The notes beneath the pieces were generated by a model, which saw nothing but the letters and a program-made list of their open reading frames with translations, searched no databases and was not told the DNA's origin. From Trichobilharzia szidati (lineage: Eukaryota > Platyhelminthes > Trematoda > Strigeidida > Schistosomatidae), in contig OX235277.1 in NCBI GenBank assembly GCA_944472155.2, forward strand, positions 22,268,804-22,332,803: a DNA stretch of 64,000 nt, written 5' to 3'. The position numbers were made by a program, and so were the translations under genes. Below, piece by piece: positions 22,444-35,215 of this stretch (its first letter is position 1; each line of letters opens with the position of its first letter).

Positions 22444-23303
22444 CTGAAAAAGGTTCAGAACAAAGTTTTATGTCCTTGAAAAAGTTGCTGTTATTAACAC
22501 AATGTGATGTTGTAGCTCATCATGTGATGTGTACCAGTCAACGTATCTTAGTCACATAAATCATATAAATATACCAAAATATCTTTGTCAAACAAAAGTC
22601 ACCGTAAACGACTCGTTAATGAAAAGTCAGCGATGGACTTTAATGTTGTGAAACCATCCTATACAAAGACATCTTAAAGTTGTATTTCCAATACACTAAT
22701 GGGATCATTATACAGTTAATAATGATAACATAACTGATCTCAGTTAACAATAGTCAATACGAGATTCGTTTTTGATGATATATGCAACACCGTTTCTTCC
22801 ACATATACCTCACTTCATTGAGCATGACACAGAAATTTCCAGTAAAATTGTGACTGATTTACCCTTGATGAGCACCCATTAATAAGAAAACTGATCTTCT
22901 GTCCCTAAATATACTAGATTTAGTTGAAATGTCACAGCACAAAAACTAAAATTATTGCCTTAATTACTTATTCAAATATGTTGTGCGTAAGTGAAATATC
23001 ATTACACTTTTAGCGGGAGTTGACGTTTAAACATGCCTGTTTGGCACTTCATTCAGAACATTTATTTTAATCTGCACTCCTAATTGTTTCTGTCAGTTTA
23101 CTTATGTGTTATTCATGAATCGTGATTGTATTGCTCCATGACCTTTCATAATACGAAAATCTTGCATGTAAATACCAGTGACAGGGGAATTCTTTCCGCC
23201 GAAGGGTTCATTCATGAAACAGATTCAGCTATTAAGATGAATTATTATACAAAAACTCGTTCATACAATATAGAAATTAAACCAAAAAAACATCAGAACT
23301 TAC

Positions 23304-23370
23304 CTGAGGTACCTTCAGTGTAAATCACCATGATGAACAAGCAGAAAAGCAGGCACAGAATAACTTTCAT
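23304..23370 (-). CDS. Gene A exon 1: signal peptide of a secreted micro-exon protein
   Basis: The ATG lies at 23370-23368 and the exon has 22 codons plus one base before a GTAAGT donor (donor GT at 23303-23302). It begins MKVILCLLFCLFIMVIY: one lysine, a hydrophobic core of about 15 residues, then a short polar stretch TEGTS. That is a textbook cleavable signal peptide for entry into the secretory pathway. The exon is too short to stand out as an open frame. It is preceded by a short 5' leader and a TATA box about 55 bases upstream, and is followed leftwards by phase-compatible micro-exons. MEG first exons in schistosomes have this size and content. Chance remains possible, since a hydrophobic stretch with a donor could occur randomly, but the coincidence of ATG, hydrophobic core, consensus donor and TATA box makes it the best single coding exon here. 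Confidence 0.7.
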
Positions 23371-23420
23371 AACTGTTAAATCCAAATGGACAAATATGAG
23401 TACAATTTATCTTCACTACC

Positions 23421-23427
23421 ATTTATA
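23421..23427 (-). promoter_or_regulatory. TATA box of gene A
   Basis: On the minus strand CTATAAATGG reads toward the signal-peptide exon, with TATAAAT at 23427-23421 about 50 bases before the ATG. Transcription starting 25-30 bases downstream would leave a leader of about 25 nt. The position and the sequence both fit a core promoter. AT-rich DNA makes chance matches common, so the call rests on the context. Confidence 0.45.
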
Positions 23428-26400
23428 GAAAGTCTTAAATCTGCTGAATATGACCAATAGGTATTGTACAGCAACACTGACCACTAAAATTAGAGAATAA
23501 AAATTTGAATACTAGACACACACTGTGGTTCACATTCTGACATACTTTTACAGTAGCAGACGTGTACAGTTCCAGCTTAGGGGACAATATTTAAAAAGCT
23601 TCTTCTTTGAAAAATCTAAAGAAAATCAATATTGTCTCTGGCAGAAAAAAGTATATGAAATTTAATCGATCACTGTTATCAGATCTACACGTTTGTTTTG
23701 TACTGAGAATATGAAGCGCTGACAAAAGAGCGAAGTCTCGACTCTGCGACTAAATGTAAATATCTACTCGAATAATCTGATTTCTTATAACGTTTCTCCG
23801 TATGACTGTCTCCAATGAATACAAATTATGTAGCACAAAGATTTTGCTCAACATATTACCATAACAGTGACCATTATTTTATGTGAAAGTCACTGAAATT
23901 CATAAATATGCGGTAGGATGAAATTTTCACCGTCGAATTCACCCAGTAGAAAGTCAAAGACCTACTTGTTATGTATCTGTTTTGAAGTGAATTCCTGCTG
24001 AAACATCCACCCAAAGCCCGGTATTTCCCTAACTTTCAAGTCTCTTTGAATGAACAGGGCAATCACATTCCATTAAGATCATCAAACGCTACATTTCCAC
24101 GTAACAAACATGCAACCTTATGCATGCAATCTAAGCGTATTGTTTCTAAATATCGAAGCTGAATTTTAGGGGACTAGATTTGAACGTGAAGAATTCAGTC
24201 ACGACTCAGAAATCAAAAAGAATTCAGGATACACACATAAGTTAGTTATGTATGATTACGCAGACTGTTGTGTAGTTACATGATGAGAAATTGCTGAACC
24301 CTTCAACCAATTTCTAGGTGGATTGGAACCACGAAGTGTGTTAACTCATTATATTCCCGTTTGTCAGGTGGACAATTAACTGCTCTACTTCCCGTAGAAT
24401 AACAATTTCCCCCTTTAGAATGAACGTGTTATCAGGCTGTATGTTCGTAGAAATATACACACATTTATGTAATAATATCAGATGGTAATAATGTAAATCG
24501 AGACAAATAGATTGATTGGATTCTTTAAAAATAATTCATGAAATGCACAAATCGTAGAAACGTTTGTATAACTACTAGGAATAGCAGGTGACTGAAACTC
24601 AACGAAGTGGGAACTATGATAGCACATCGTAAAAATATTATGTTTAGCCAAATGAATAAATATCAGATAGTACTGAAAGTCGTTTCAATCGGAAATAATG
24701 GCAACAGTCAAGACAATAAGGGAAGGATATGCAAATTATATGAACAAAACGTATAAGGTATGAATGAGGCTTGAAACAATTTTATTACAGATGTCTGAGA
24801 ATAGCTCTCACTATTTTGAAATCATAAATATACGATTGTGCTACCTGATATAGGATATCTATATTTCGAAGGAAGACTCTTAGCTGAACCACCTGTTTTG
24901 ATTTTCTGTGTTCTGAAGGGAATATGTTTTTCAGTTTTCAACTTATCAAACCGCCTACTCTTATATCTCTTTAACTATTGCGTCATTTTCGATTGATTGA
25001 AACTACTTCTGAGTAATTGTATTACACAATAGACTATTTCATGATTTTAGTAAATAATAATAAGATTGTACACCCTCAGAAAACTATTTTGCCAAAAAAG
25101 AAAATTTCCGTTGCAATGGTGTGTTCTTATTGTTTGACAGATTCGTTACATCTGAGTGTAACTGTCTATTGCTTAGTAAGTGAATGTTACTTTCGATGAC
25201 AGTTTAGTTACCTGACATCGTATATTCATTTTATTCTACCCTCTATTCAGATTCACAATCTCATGAACAACTACCATCTTTCCCACTTGCTTTCAAACCC
25301 ATGTCACTTGCTTTCTCGTCTCATCAGTTGCCCAATACATGAAAACTTGATCTTCTTGAACACGAAATATGTAAAAGAATTTGTTGAATTACAGGTTATA
25401 GAGACGAACGAAAGACGTATCTTCCAAACAGATTGGCTTGGCCATGCCTAAAATCTCACTGTTTCAAAACTACTCACGAAAAATGAAGAACGATTCTGTT
25501 GGTTCTCTTAGCATATCGTTCAGTATACAACAAGCAAGCTACCGTTTTAATGGGTGTGTGATAGTAAATCAAGACTAGTTAAGCAAAATAAAACTGACTT
25601 GACCACTAAAACTGGGGAATGAACATGTGACAAACGGGATGGAAGGCAGTGATTGGGTATGTGAAACATAAACAGAATGTTGAATCTGTGAAATTTGAAC
25701 TAACAAAGGAAGTAGCCTTTTAAATTGTGTTGACAAAGTATCATGCTCTGAACTCATTTGAAAATTTACAATAGGCTTTCAATTATATATCAGTGTTAAA
25801 TAATCCAAATTACTAAAATAATTCTTACAAAATCTTAGTCAAATGTCACGACAATGTGCCAAATGTTTTCTACATACAACATATCAGACTGCACATGAAG
25901 TTCTTCTAAAGAGCGACATCACAGTTGTCAAAACTGGAAAAATAATTTAGGATACTTTGTAGGTGTAGCCAGAATTCACTGTTCCCATTCTTACTCAAAA
26001 CATAAAGTCACATTGAATTATCCTTTATGGAAAATTCTACTGTTGCTGCCAAGCTTTTGGAAGTTGACCAACAAACGGACTGGTTAACACAGATTGCCAT
26101 AGTAGCACAATTTGACAGCCTTCCGAAACCAGATTTATGAACGTAAGCGGCAGCCTACACCTCATATTTATGTGAGGATAATTATTCTATTGGATGGATA
26201 TTTGAATATTTGTGATGACGAAATTCAAAGAAAATATCTCATTTGTAATCCTGATCACTAAATTGAATAAGATTCTTCAGTTACATTATACCAACTAACA
26301 AAATTGTAAAATTTCTGTGAATTCAGATGAGACTGTGCTTAAATTTTAAAAGGTCAGGATAGCAGATAACTAAAGGCATGATGACAGTGTGAGGATCAAG

Positions 26401-28376
26401 AACAACCCATTCACAGAGGGTTTAGTAAAATTAACTTTGAATAGATAGCATTATAAAAGATAATTTTACTGAAGTTAATTAGAAACATGAAATTTCAAAA
26501 CTCACACACTTTATATTGCATTTGCTTTATACGCAAAACTCACTCCATGATGCTCATGACTGTAATAAACCTATGATTAAAAGCGATTTGAGAATTCATT
26601 AGAAAATGCCAAAAAACATCCTTTTGATCTGGTGCACTTGATACTAGTTTAGTGGTTGTATGTCGAAAGCGCAAATCAAACTATGCAAATGACAAGCAGT
26701 TCGTGTCGACGGAATATTACAAACAAATAGGTATTCTGAATATTAAAAAGTAACTTACCTTCTCAAGTATGCTTATATTCTCATTATAAAGTTGCTTTCT
26801 ATTCAGGTGCCTCAGTTGTAAATATGGAGGGAATATCAATTGCACTGCTGTTTTAAACTGACATCGGGAACTGAAAATCGCGAGAAACATACGGTCATTA
26901 AATGAGTGAAACCTCAGTCATTATAAAAGAAAGTCAAATCAGCTACTGAATTAGGTAAGAATGAAAGATTGTTGACTCGAGAAGTTGCATCGATATATTT
27001 CTAACCGGGTTACAGTAAATGCATTGTTGAATCAAGTATTCATTCTATCAGCAGCGATAAAAATTGAAATTGGCACTAAGATGTGTTTGTTTATTTGAAA
27101 AGCCCTCTCCGAGGATAATTGGCTTTCTCGGTGGGAGCACTTTGGTTTGTGTTTGTCGATGAAAGCAAGGTGTCAACATATTACACTGGAAGCAGCTATG
27201 ACAAGTGAGAAATATCCAGAAAAAAAGAGATCATGTTTCCTTCATGAAGATTCAACTGAATTGTCATAATAGACAGTTATTATACAGATCACCTAAAGCC
27301 ATCACTTGAAACTACATTCCTACTACAGTGCAAAGAAAGACAAAGAAAGAATAAGCGATCGTTGTATACGCGTCTGAATACATTAAATATTAAGATTCAA
27401 CATGAAAATAGTTGCTCACATAAAGCTGACTAAATAGCATCATTACAAGACAGAGTTCATCTGAAAAGTTTAAATCTGCAACAGGCAGTTAACAAAAAGG
27501 CATATCACTTCTACAAGTCAATCCATTTGCACAAAAATGAAATAATTGGAAACTCAAAGACAAGCAACAAGATAATAGTGTATTTTGGGAGAAGGAATAT
27601 TATAATTGACCCTTATCTCCTGAACGAATTTGGTTATTACACTTGAAGTGTCTGCTCAGATTAAGAGAAATTGATTTTTCATACAAAATGAGGCCTAATT
27701 GCTATAGCCTAAGAATATTTTTGAATATGCCCATCTGTATTTTTGGACAATTTGTATCTGTTTTGTTGTTCGTCAGATCACCATTGCATGCTAAGATCAA
27801 CTACTCCACACTACGTATGCATGTTCGTACTTGAAAACCTGTTGTGTGATATTGAGTGTGACCTTTGAAATGAAACGCCTTCACAGGAGTAAATTATCAT
27901 TGAGTCCTAAACCGCCTAGTCAACTTCAGATTATTTGTAAAGGCTGTGATGTGTATTATAGCATAATCTGTTTATCATGTGTGCTGCTGGTCAATGAGTG
28001 ATCTGTTATTAACCAACTAGAAAATATATCAAATCTTCCTACAGAATTGTGATGAATAGCTACTATGACTTCGAGCGATTTGTAGATGAAAGTATTTCGG
28101 CACAAAATATAAACTGTCACTAGTGGAATGTATTAAAACTTTCCAACAAAAGGATCAACTCGAAATACAGATTTCAGAAACTTTCCGTGATCCAACGAAT
28201 ATGAGTCAGTATTTGTCTGGTAGTAATATATTTGGTTGATGCATCGTGGCTCAATACTTGCCAATTCCGTCAACTAGTAATATGAGGACGTCACCTGTGA
28301 GGCAAAGTTTCATCGACCATTGGATTCAAACCAAATGATTGGATGAAAATATTACCCTATAGAGAGCTGTACTTAC
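23428..28376. other. Region between gene A promoter and leftmost gene B exon
   Basis: No recognisable protein domain or transposon. Minus-strand candidates, all weak: 27420-27425 (CTTTAT, acceptor ATTTAGTCAG, donor GTGAGC) and 26544-26552 (CATCATGGA, donor GTGAGT). A possible terminal exon at 25470-25495 would follow the acceptor AACCAACAG and reach TAG in phase 1, with AATAAA on the minus strand about 240 bases on. One of these may hold the end of gene B. Confidence 0.25.
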
Positions 28377-28388
28377 CGTTTCTGTTAT
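28377..28388 (-). CDS. Gene B candidate micro-exon, 12 nt
   Basis: The donor ACG/GTAAGTAC is strong. The acceptor AACACTCAAAAG precedes 12 nt ATAACAGAAACG; phase 1 reads D-N-R-N. A second AG inside it would leave 5 nt, which breaks the frame. Its end AAACG resembles the exon at 7472-7480. Confidence 0.38.
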
Positions 28389-31300
28389 CTTTTGAGTGTT
28401 TGAATGCGTTTTGTTAACTCGCTGTTTATGAAAATGATACAAGAATTAGGCCTGGCATGATTTCCCCTCTCCTTTCAGCTGAGTCGGCTTTATGATGAAC
28501 ATAACACTGAAACTGTCGTGTTATCAACAATTAGGAATCAGTCTACTCCATTTAAGTTAGTTATAAATGATGAAGGTCCCTGAGGTAACGAATGATGTCG
28601 GATAAACTGCTAGTTTATGATGAAATTTCATGGCGTTGATGTTAAATCATTTAGTTTGCCATTGCTACTACTACTAATTTCTCATACCTTATCTACAACT
28701 CAACTCGAAAAGTAGTGCGAAATGAAAAAGACAAAACCTCTGATCCCTAGAATCATTCGATAAAAACTACCGTTGTTTGCAAGGACATTCACGTACTCCA
28801 TCGATTAATCAGTTTTTACTTATGCTACAAATTGACAGTAAAATTCATGTACTGATTGTTCTAAAAAATCAGATATCTGCAGATTTCATTTTCGGTCGAA
28901 GCGTATTTGATAAAAATTTTAAGAAATTCGACTGAATAAATAAGACAGTATTTGACGTTGTTTTTGATTTGATTTATATGATGGATTTTATTTTACATCA
29001 GACGAAATCAAGTCTATTCTATAACTTTCTATAAAATCATATTTCAAAATGCATATGAAAATTGTAATGAAATAAGCTACTTTTTATAAAATAAAAATTC
29101 AAACTTTGATCAGAACATTTGGTGCTAGAGGTTTTGTTAGTATTTTTGCAATGCTTTCAAACCCTTATATTTTTTCTTTTGTGTAGAGACATTACATTCT
29201 TCACACATTCACTACTTTTAAGTTTGAAGATAACTTAGAAGAACATTGTCACTTCGTTTTAGAATAAAGCGTGTTCAATCCCCTCAAGTTTAACCTTCGT
29301 AAAATTTTCATAAGCACGCCTACACTGACAGTGGAGAATCCAGATATTTTATTCGTTTTAACAATCAGTTCATACAGTCTAGTGCTTGCCAGTTTGTAGC
29401 GTGGAGGACACGTAGCTAACATGCTGGGAAGAACACTGAATGACTCTAAAATTAGCTGGGAGAAAATCAACATATCCGCTTTAAGAAGGAACGAAACATG
29501 TGGTAAGAAATAGCCGTCACCAGACATCCGAAGATCAGTTTACGAACGAAGATTGTGGAAAATGAACAACTGCGGGGATAAACACCGAATACGAGATGCT
29601 CTTTTGAAACCATACAGCAATGAAGAAAGGGTTTAAGAAAATTTTCTGTCAAAAACCGAATTTTTAATAGCAAATGTGAAAAAAGCAAGACAGGATGCGG
29701 GCACAACAGTCTCGACAGTTCTACAGATAATATTCAGCTCTTTATCCAGAAAATATGTGAACACAGATAAAGACAGTCCAGGATAGTTAAGCTAACCTTG
29801 TTAGCAAATGACAGATAAAGAGAACACCAGAGGTTGACGCCATGCGCAAAATCCTTGCAGTGGAATCAGATTGGGAAGCTCATTATTTTCGAAACAATAG
29901 CTATTTCTCTTTTTTGTGAAACACCACTTTGTATGGATTGGTTTCCAGCCTGGATTGGTCACCTCTGCTGTGAATTTCAGAATTATATTACTCACCATTA
30001 CGGTTTCGTCTCTGCAGAGAAAACTTTCAGATGCTACTAGATATCACATACGAGGAAACAGCAAGTCATTATAGCCTCGAAGTTCTATTGTGACCGGCAC
30101 ATGTGAGATTCAGGTATTTTTTGTCATTATTTTGTGACTTTCAGAGTTACATGACATGTACTGCATACCACCATTTTTATATTTCACTGGTTTGAAATTA
30201 GTAGATGAACACTGAACTGAAGTGGATTCACAGATTACTGACAACAGAAAAATACGCTTTGTTCACTCAGGCCAATAGTTAGTTTGAGAAGATAGCAGGA
30301 GTACGACGACAGTGTGCTCTCCACCTGTATTGAGATGAATCATGAATATGTGGTGATTACGAAGACAAGCATATGTTGGACCACAGAGTTGTCTAAGACA
30401 TACATATTTTATATTGATGAAATTAATAATTTAGTTATCAATCATATCAAGAAAACTCGAAGATTTCCATGAAGAACTGACAAGTTGGATGGGAATCGGA
30501 TAGTGGAATTTCAAATAATCTTTTCTCTATTACGATTAAAAAATACGCCAAAATTAACGCTGAGAAGCGATACATGTATGACAGCCAATGGTGCATTTCC
30601 TAAACTTAAAAAAATTCTGAGAATTGAGCGAGATTGAGCTTTTGCCTTCGAATTAATATCTACCCATTCTCTGTTTTGACTACGAACAAACTTTCATGAA
30701 GGGTTTAGTGCACTGAAAACGGAAGATTAGCCGCATTTCGTTAACCTTCAAATGCCTGTGGTCCTTCGATTCCGGATTAATTTTAATGTAACGATGATAC
30801 TACACAATTCAAATCAAAGCAAATTAGAAAAAAGGATTTTGCACTTTGAAGCCTATAGTCAAATCGAACTAGAAAACTACTCAAGAATTTCTTTTTCTCT
30901 CTGTCTGAGAAAGTCGTTCAATTCATTCTTCGTGCACGCACACCACTTGTAATCAAATCTTGTATGATACTGTCATTCACCTTGTATATTAAGTCTCCTC
31001 TGCCAGGAGTCGCGGTGAACTTTTTTCAAACCACTTTGCTCATCTTCCCTTGAATTGCTCAATTGACTATTCTCATCTAACACACAGTAAAAGTGAGATA
31101 TGTTTCTGTGTTGAAATGATGCAAATTTCATACAATTTCATCGAAAGGTAAACCAAATTTGGTGAAAATAGAATAACGTTTGACAGAGTTAATGTAAGTC
31201 TACTGGACACGCCCTGCTATTCGATTAGCAGTAGAACTCTCAGTTTACAATTTATCCTACATAATTTTACCTAGTTTTATCTTTAATTATTTGTAGAACA

Positions 31301-34300
31301 AAAAAGAAGTCATAACACATCTGAAGAAAAATATCTATTCACGAAACATAAAACATAAGCGCTGAAATGATCAAAATTGACTTCATGACTGAAATTTTGT
31401 GAAAGACCAGTGATATTGATTTTAAATAGCTGAACGTAGAAAATTTAGAGTTCACTACCTATACTGCTAAGAATGAATTTTGACTGAAAATTTCAAGCAT
31501 ATATACACATACCAGGGAGAACGTCTAATTATTTATTTCTTTTCATTGTGAGAACCTTGTTATTTGTTTATCAAATGAATCCGTGTGTCGTTCAAATCAG
31601 CAGTCTCTATTCATCATATTCGCCTCTATGAAACAAATTCACCATCTAAAACTTTTTATTTCACATTTAAAATAACTAATCTCCATCAAAAATTCTATAA
31701 TCGCGGGTCATATTTTGTGTGAAAAATGATATCATTACATTCCTAAGATATAAGTCAACGTTGATCGAATCCACTTAGCAACCAATTATTCATTCATCAA
31801 CATGAAAGATTAATACTGAAACACATCATCCTATAGAAGTAAAGCAATTCAGCCATTGTTTCGAAGTCAAAACATCTTGAACTCAGGATCCTTTCACTAA
31901 GCGATTTATGCAAGCCAGTAATAATGTTTTCTACTCACATTTTGTGTTTGAACTTGGAAATCCATGCTTTGCATGTGGCGACTCATTCAAATACAAATAA
32001 TCGTGGTTTTTCAAGTTTGCACACCAGTTATGAAAACAAAACATTTCTTATTTAAGGACTGTGCTGTAAATATTTCTTGTGGGAATGGTAGTTAATGAAT
32101 GTTGTTTGTAAATGTCTTCTCCTGACCCATTCAGGAAAGTTGGATAATATACCTCTTCAAGACCCTGTAAATTTATGAATTGAAATGAATTCAAAGAATT
32201 CTGGAATTTCAAGTAACGAAATATTTCATTGACCCTAGTGATTGGCTGTGAATCATATAAGTGTCAATAGATGAAGAACTGCTGTATTCATTCGATCAAC
32301 ACCATCTTATCTACATTCATTGTTATGCAGTTTGTTAATAACAAAACTATGGTACGCAATACGGTCAATCAATCACTGAAACATTTTCAGTTTTACACTT
32401 ATACAATCTTATATTTATTGATGGATCGAAACTGACAATTAATAACACGTTCATTGTGAAATTATGTTTGTATATGTAGACCGCAGTTTCTTCTGCAGGC
32501 TTATTTGGATATTATTTGACACTGAAATATATTGAACTCGTCAGAACGTCACTTGTAGCTTACTGTATCCAAGAGTCAATTAAATGTGGTTGCCTAAACA
32601 GAATTTTGGATTGAATATGTTTATCAATAGCTGTAGATATTCAACTGTATAAAGTGAGATGTTATACAGGGGCTGACAGTCGATAATATTTCTAGTTAAA
32701 TTAAAGATTTCATCTTACTTACTTACAAACCTCAATTCACTAGCAACTGAAAAACATATAGAAAGATGTGTTTTGTATCCAGCTACTGATTACATGACTA
32801 TGAAGGAACTTGGCTAGTAGCACCATCGTCAGGCTACTGAGTGAATTTGACAAGCCATTATAAATTATTTAAATTAATCCCAGCGTGTTAAGAAAATCAA
32901 AACAAGATTTGTCGGAACGTTTCTGACTCGGCGCTCAAATTATTCCAGGAAGTGCGTAACACCCACGGCCTGGAAGCCTATAATTTGACAAGTGTTTACT
33001 ATTTTGTGATCCAGAGTGCAGAATATTGCGTTTTCTTTTTAAATCCCACATAAGAATGCTGAAGCTGATTGATAGATGTAGATGATTGTGAGACGTTTAT
33101 AAATGCAATGCGGAAATCGACATTTCTAAATTCCTGAGTAGTTGTAGGAAATGCTATACTGACGAATGCATACAAACTCAGATTTTTCATCGCTTCACAT
33201 GACCCCTGGTATAATATTACATGAATGAATTCATTTATAAATTATTTAATTATCTGAAAAAAGATGACACTTATTTAACATCAGCGATTTTAAGAAGAAA
33301 GTGCCCATTGTAAACATGTACTTTCAAAAATAGCTTGACTGTTATGATGAATAATCTTATGGAACTGGAGGAGATCTAAACGCTGGAATATTCAGCAAAT
33401 CATTCAACCAATCAAACAGTCATCTCCAGCAAAAAACGAGGGATACTGTGTAAAAACATTATTCGTAAAAAGTGAACACAGTTCAGCAGCTGTATGGTTA
33501 AGTTAAAAGATGTTTATCAATTGAATATTCTTACGAAACCATCAAAAGGTGTCCACTTTCAAGGCAAACAAACATCACCAGCTATAGTTGCATTCTGCCT
33601 TTCATCAAAAGTATTTATGAAATATTGGATGGAATAGCAAAACCTTCAGATAAAGACATTGCACTCAAACTAACATGATCACTTCATTCAGTGAAATGCG
33701 CACCATAACATCCAACATCAAAATAGCACAAGATCAACGACACTTACAATAAAGACATTGTACCAGTCGTAAGAAATGCTTCACTGGCCTTCGCATAATA
33801 TAAAATAGCGAGAGAAATACATTATACACGTTCACAATAATGGATGATCGTAGAAAACCACCAGTAAAAATGTGACTGGTAAAGGGTGTACAAACGTCTA
33901 TTATTGGTAGTACTGAATTTATCAATAATAACCCTACTAATAAGGCTTTTTTCTGGATAATTATTCGCCAAACATGCAGGTTGATGGGGATTAGATTCAT
34001 CACTCGCTGAAGAAATAGCCACAAGTTACACGTGGCCGAAAAACAATTCAGCGTTGTACCATCAGAGTTATCTAGTTCATGGTTTGTTTTATTCCTCTGA
34101 GTATGACTCAGTTTTTAAGGCAACAGATCGTTTATTAAGGAAAATCAACACATATTTATAGATTTTAATGTACATTATTGTAAATTATTGTTAGTATAAA
34201 ACACAGTCTTTTGATTGGTTGTTTCCCACAGAAAGTTAACCTTGCATCTCTTTGTGGCTGTGTCAGATCACCCATATGCTAACTGTTCTCATTTTCTCGC

Positions 34301-34748
34301 CACCACTATTGGGGACATAAACATTGACGTCAATGACTGTCTACCAACTTTGTCTAGCAGCCAGCTCTCACCACAAACTAATCACTTAGAGTTATCAGGG
34401 TGGACTTCAAAAAAACTATTTACACAATGACCAAAATGTCTATTTCACTTGCGTTCCAATGTAATTACTATTAGACCATTCCTCATATTCCTTGATTGTT
34501 AAGTTAAATGATCACTCTGTGAAAATACTCACGGAATATTATATACAACAGCCAAGTAAACTACTTGCTGAAATCCTTCTGTAACTTCTCGAATGAAATC
34601 CATTCCGCTATGTGTCGTTATAGAATACGATACTATTTTCACTCATTGTTTTAACAAATGTTTATATGTGATCACGCATGAATGAAGAAAAAAGGAGAGA
34701 GTACATTTAATGATCAGCGACTTCAGATGCATAGTATTCACTTCTCAC
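28389..34748. other. Intron-like stretch without recognised genes
   Basis: Open frames here (for example minus strand 29249-29527 and 33734-34024) have no recognisable domain. Two 12-nt candidates at 31513-31524 and 32153-32164 were seen; the first has an A-rich acceptor and the second a stop in phase 1. No transposon remnant recognised. Confidence 0.3.
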
Positions 34749-34763
34749 CTGAATAAATCACAG
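34749..34763 (-). CDS. Gene B candidate micro-exon, 15 nt
   Basis: The acceptor GGGCAGAAACAG is purine-rich and weak. The 15 nt CTGTGATTTATTCAG end in a strong donor CAG/GTGAGAAG. Phase 1 reads A-V-I-Y-S. Only about 440 bases from the 35204 exon. Confidence 0.33.
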
Positions 34764-35203
34764 CTGTTTCTGCCCATGAATTTCATGCCTTAATCATTTG
34801 ACGCTCGGTAGCCTTATTCGGGTCACAAGAATTATTAACTTTTTGGAACTTTCTTCGATCGTTTAGCAGAAGACTCACTTTTTCTATACTATCACTCTTA
34901 TTCACCTTAACTCCACCAAAAGTCTTCATCAGGTCTAGTTATTTTCAGCTTTTCACTAATTCTCAGTTTATGCAATGCATCTCTGTCGATTGGGCGTTTC
35001 TCAGTCTAAAATTGATAGCTGGTTTAAATCAGAGTAATTTTGAATCAGATGCATTTGAGATGGAATTAATTGTTTTTATAGGAAAATATGTTTCTGTTTA
35101 ACAAAGCACTCGGTAGAATTAACCTGACAACGTCTCACACAATATTATAAACTTCTAGTTGTTGCTTATGAAGGCATAAAAAGATAAAAAGTTAGAAACT
35201 TAC

Positions 35204-35215
35204 CACTTGTGGTCG
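35204..35215 (-). CDS. Gene B candidate micro-exon, 12 nt
   Basis: The acceptor AATTAATTTATCAAG, the 12 nt CGACCACAAGTG and a strong donor GTAAGTTTC; phase 1 reads A-T-T-S after a G. Single copy. Confidence 0.43.

Larger units (their letters stand above)
497..23370 (-). other. Candidate micro-exon gene A (spliced span, 3' end outside the window)
   Basis: This is a gene model, not one open frame. A 67-nt signal-peptide exon at the right end is followed leftwards by candidate exons of 15, 9, 9, 9, 9, 9, 9, 6, 9, 9, 9 and 9 nt, then a weaker 6-nt one. The first exon exits in phase 1 and every later exon is a multiple of three, so any could be skipped without a frameshift. Read in phase 1 the exons add GKKDE, DKK, MCE, EAV, EKA, MKG, ARN, DY, FET, ECK, DAL and KGL after the signal peptide, with no stop within exons or at junctions. 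This architecture (signal exon, symmetric tiny exons, long introns) is the hallmark of schistosome MEGs, which encode secreted variable proteins of parasite glands and eggs. I cannot assign a numbered MEG family. The terminal exon is not seen. An RTE and a Penelope-like element lie antisense in its introns. Confidence 0.6.

Noticed and set aside
32153..32164. 12-nt minus-strand exon candidate GGTCTTGAAGAG
   Set aside because: It contains TGA in phase 1, the phase used by all better candidates.
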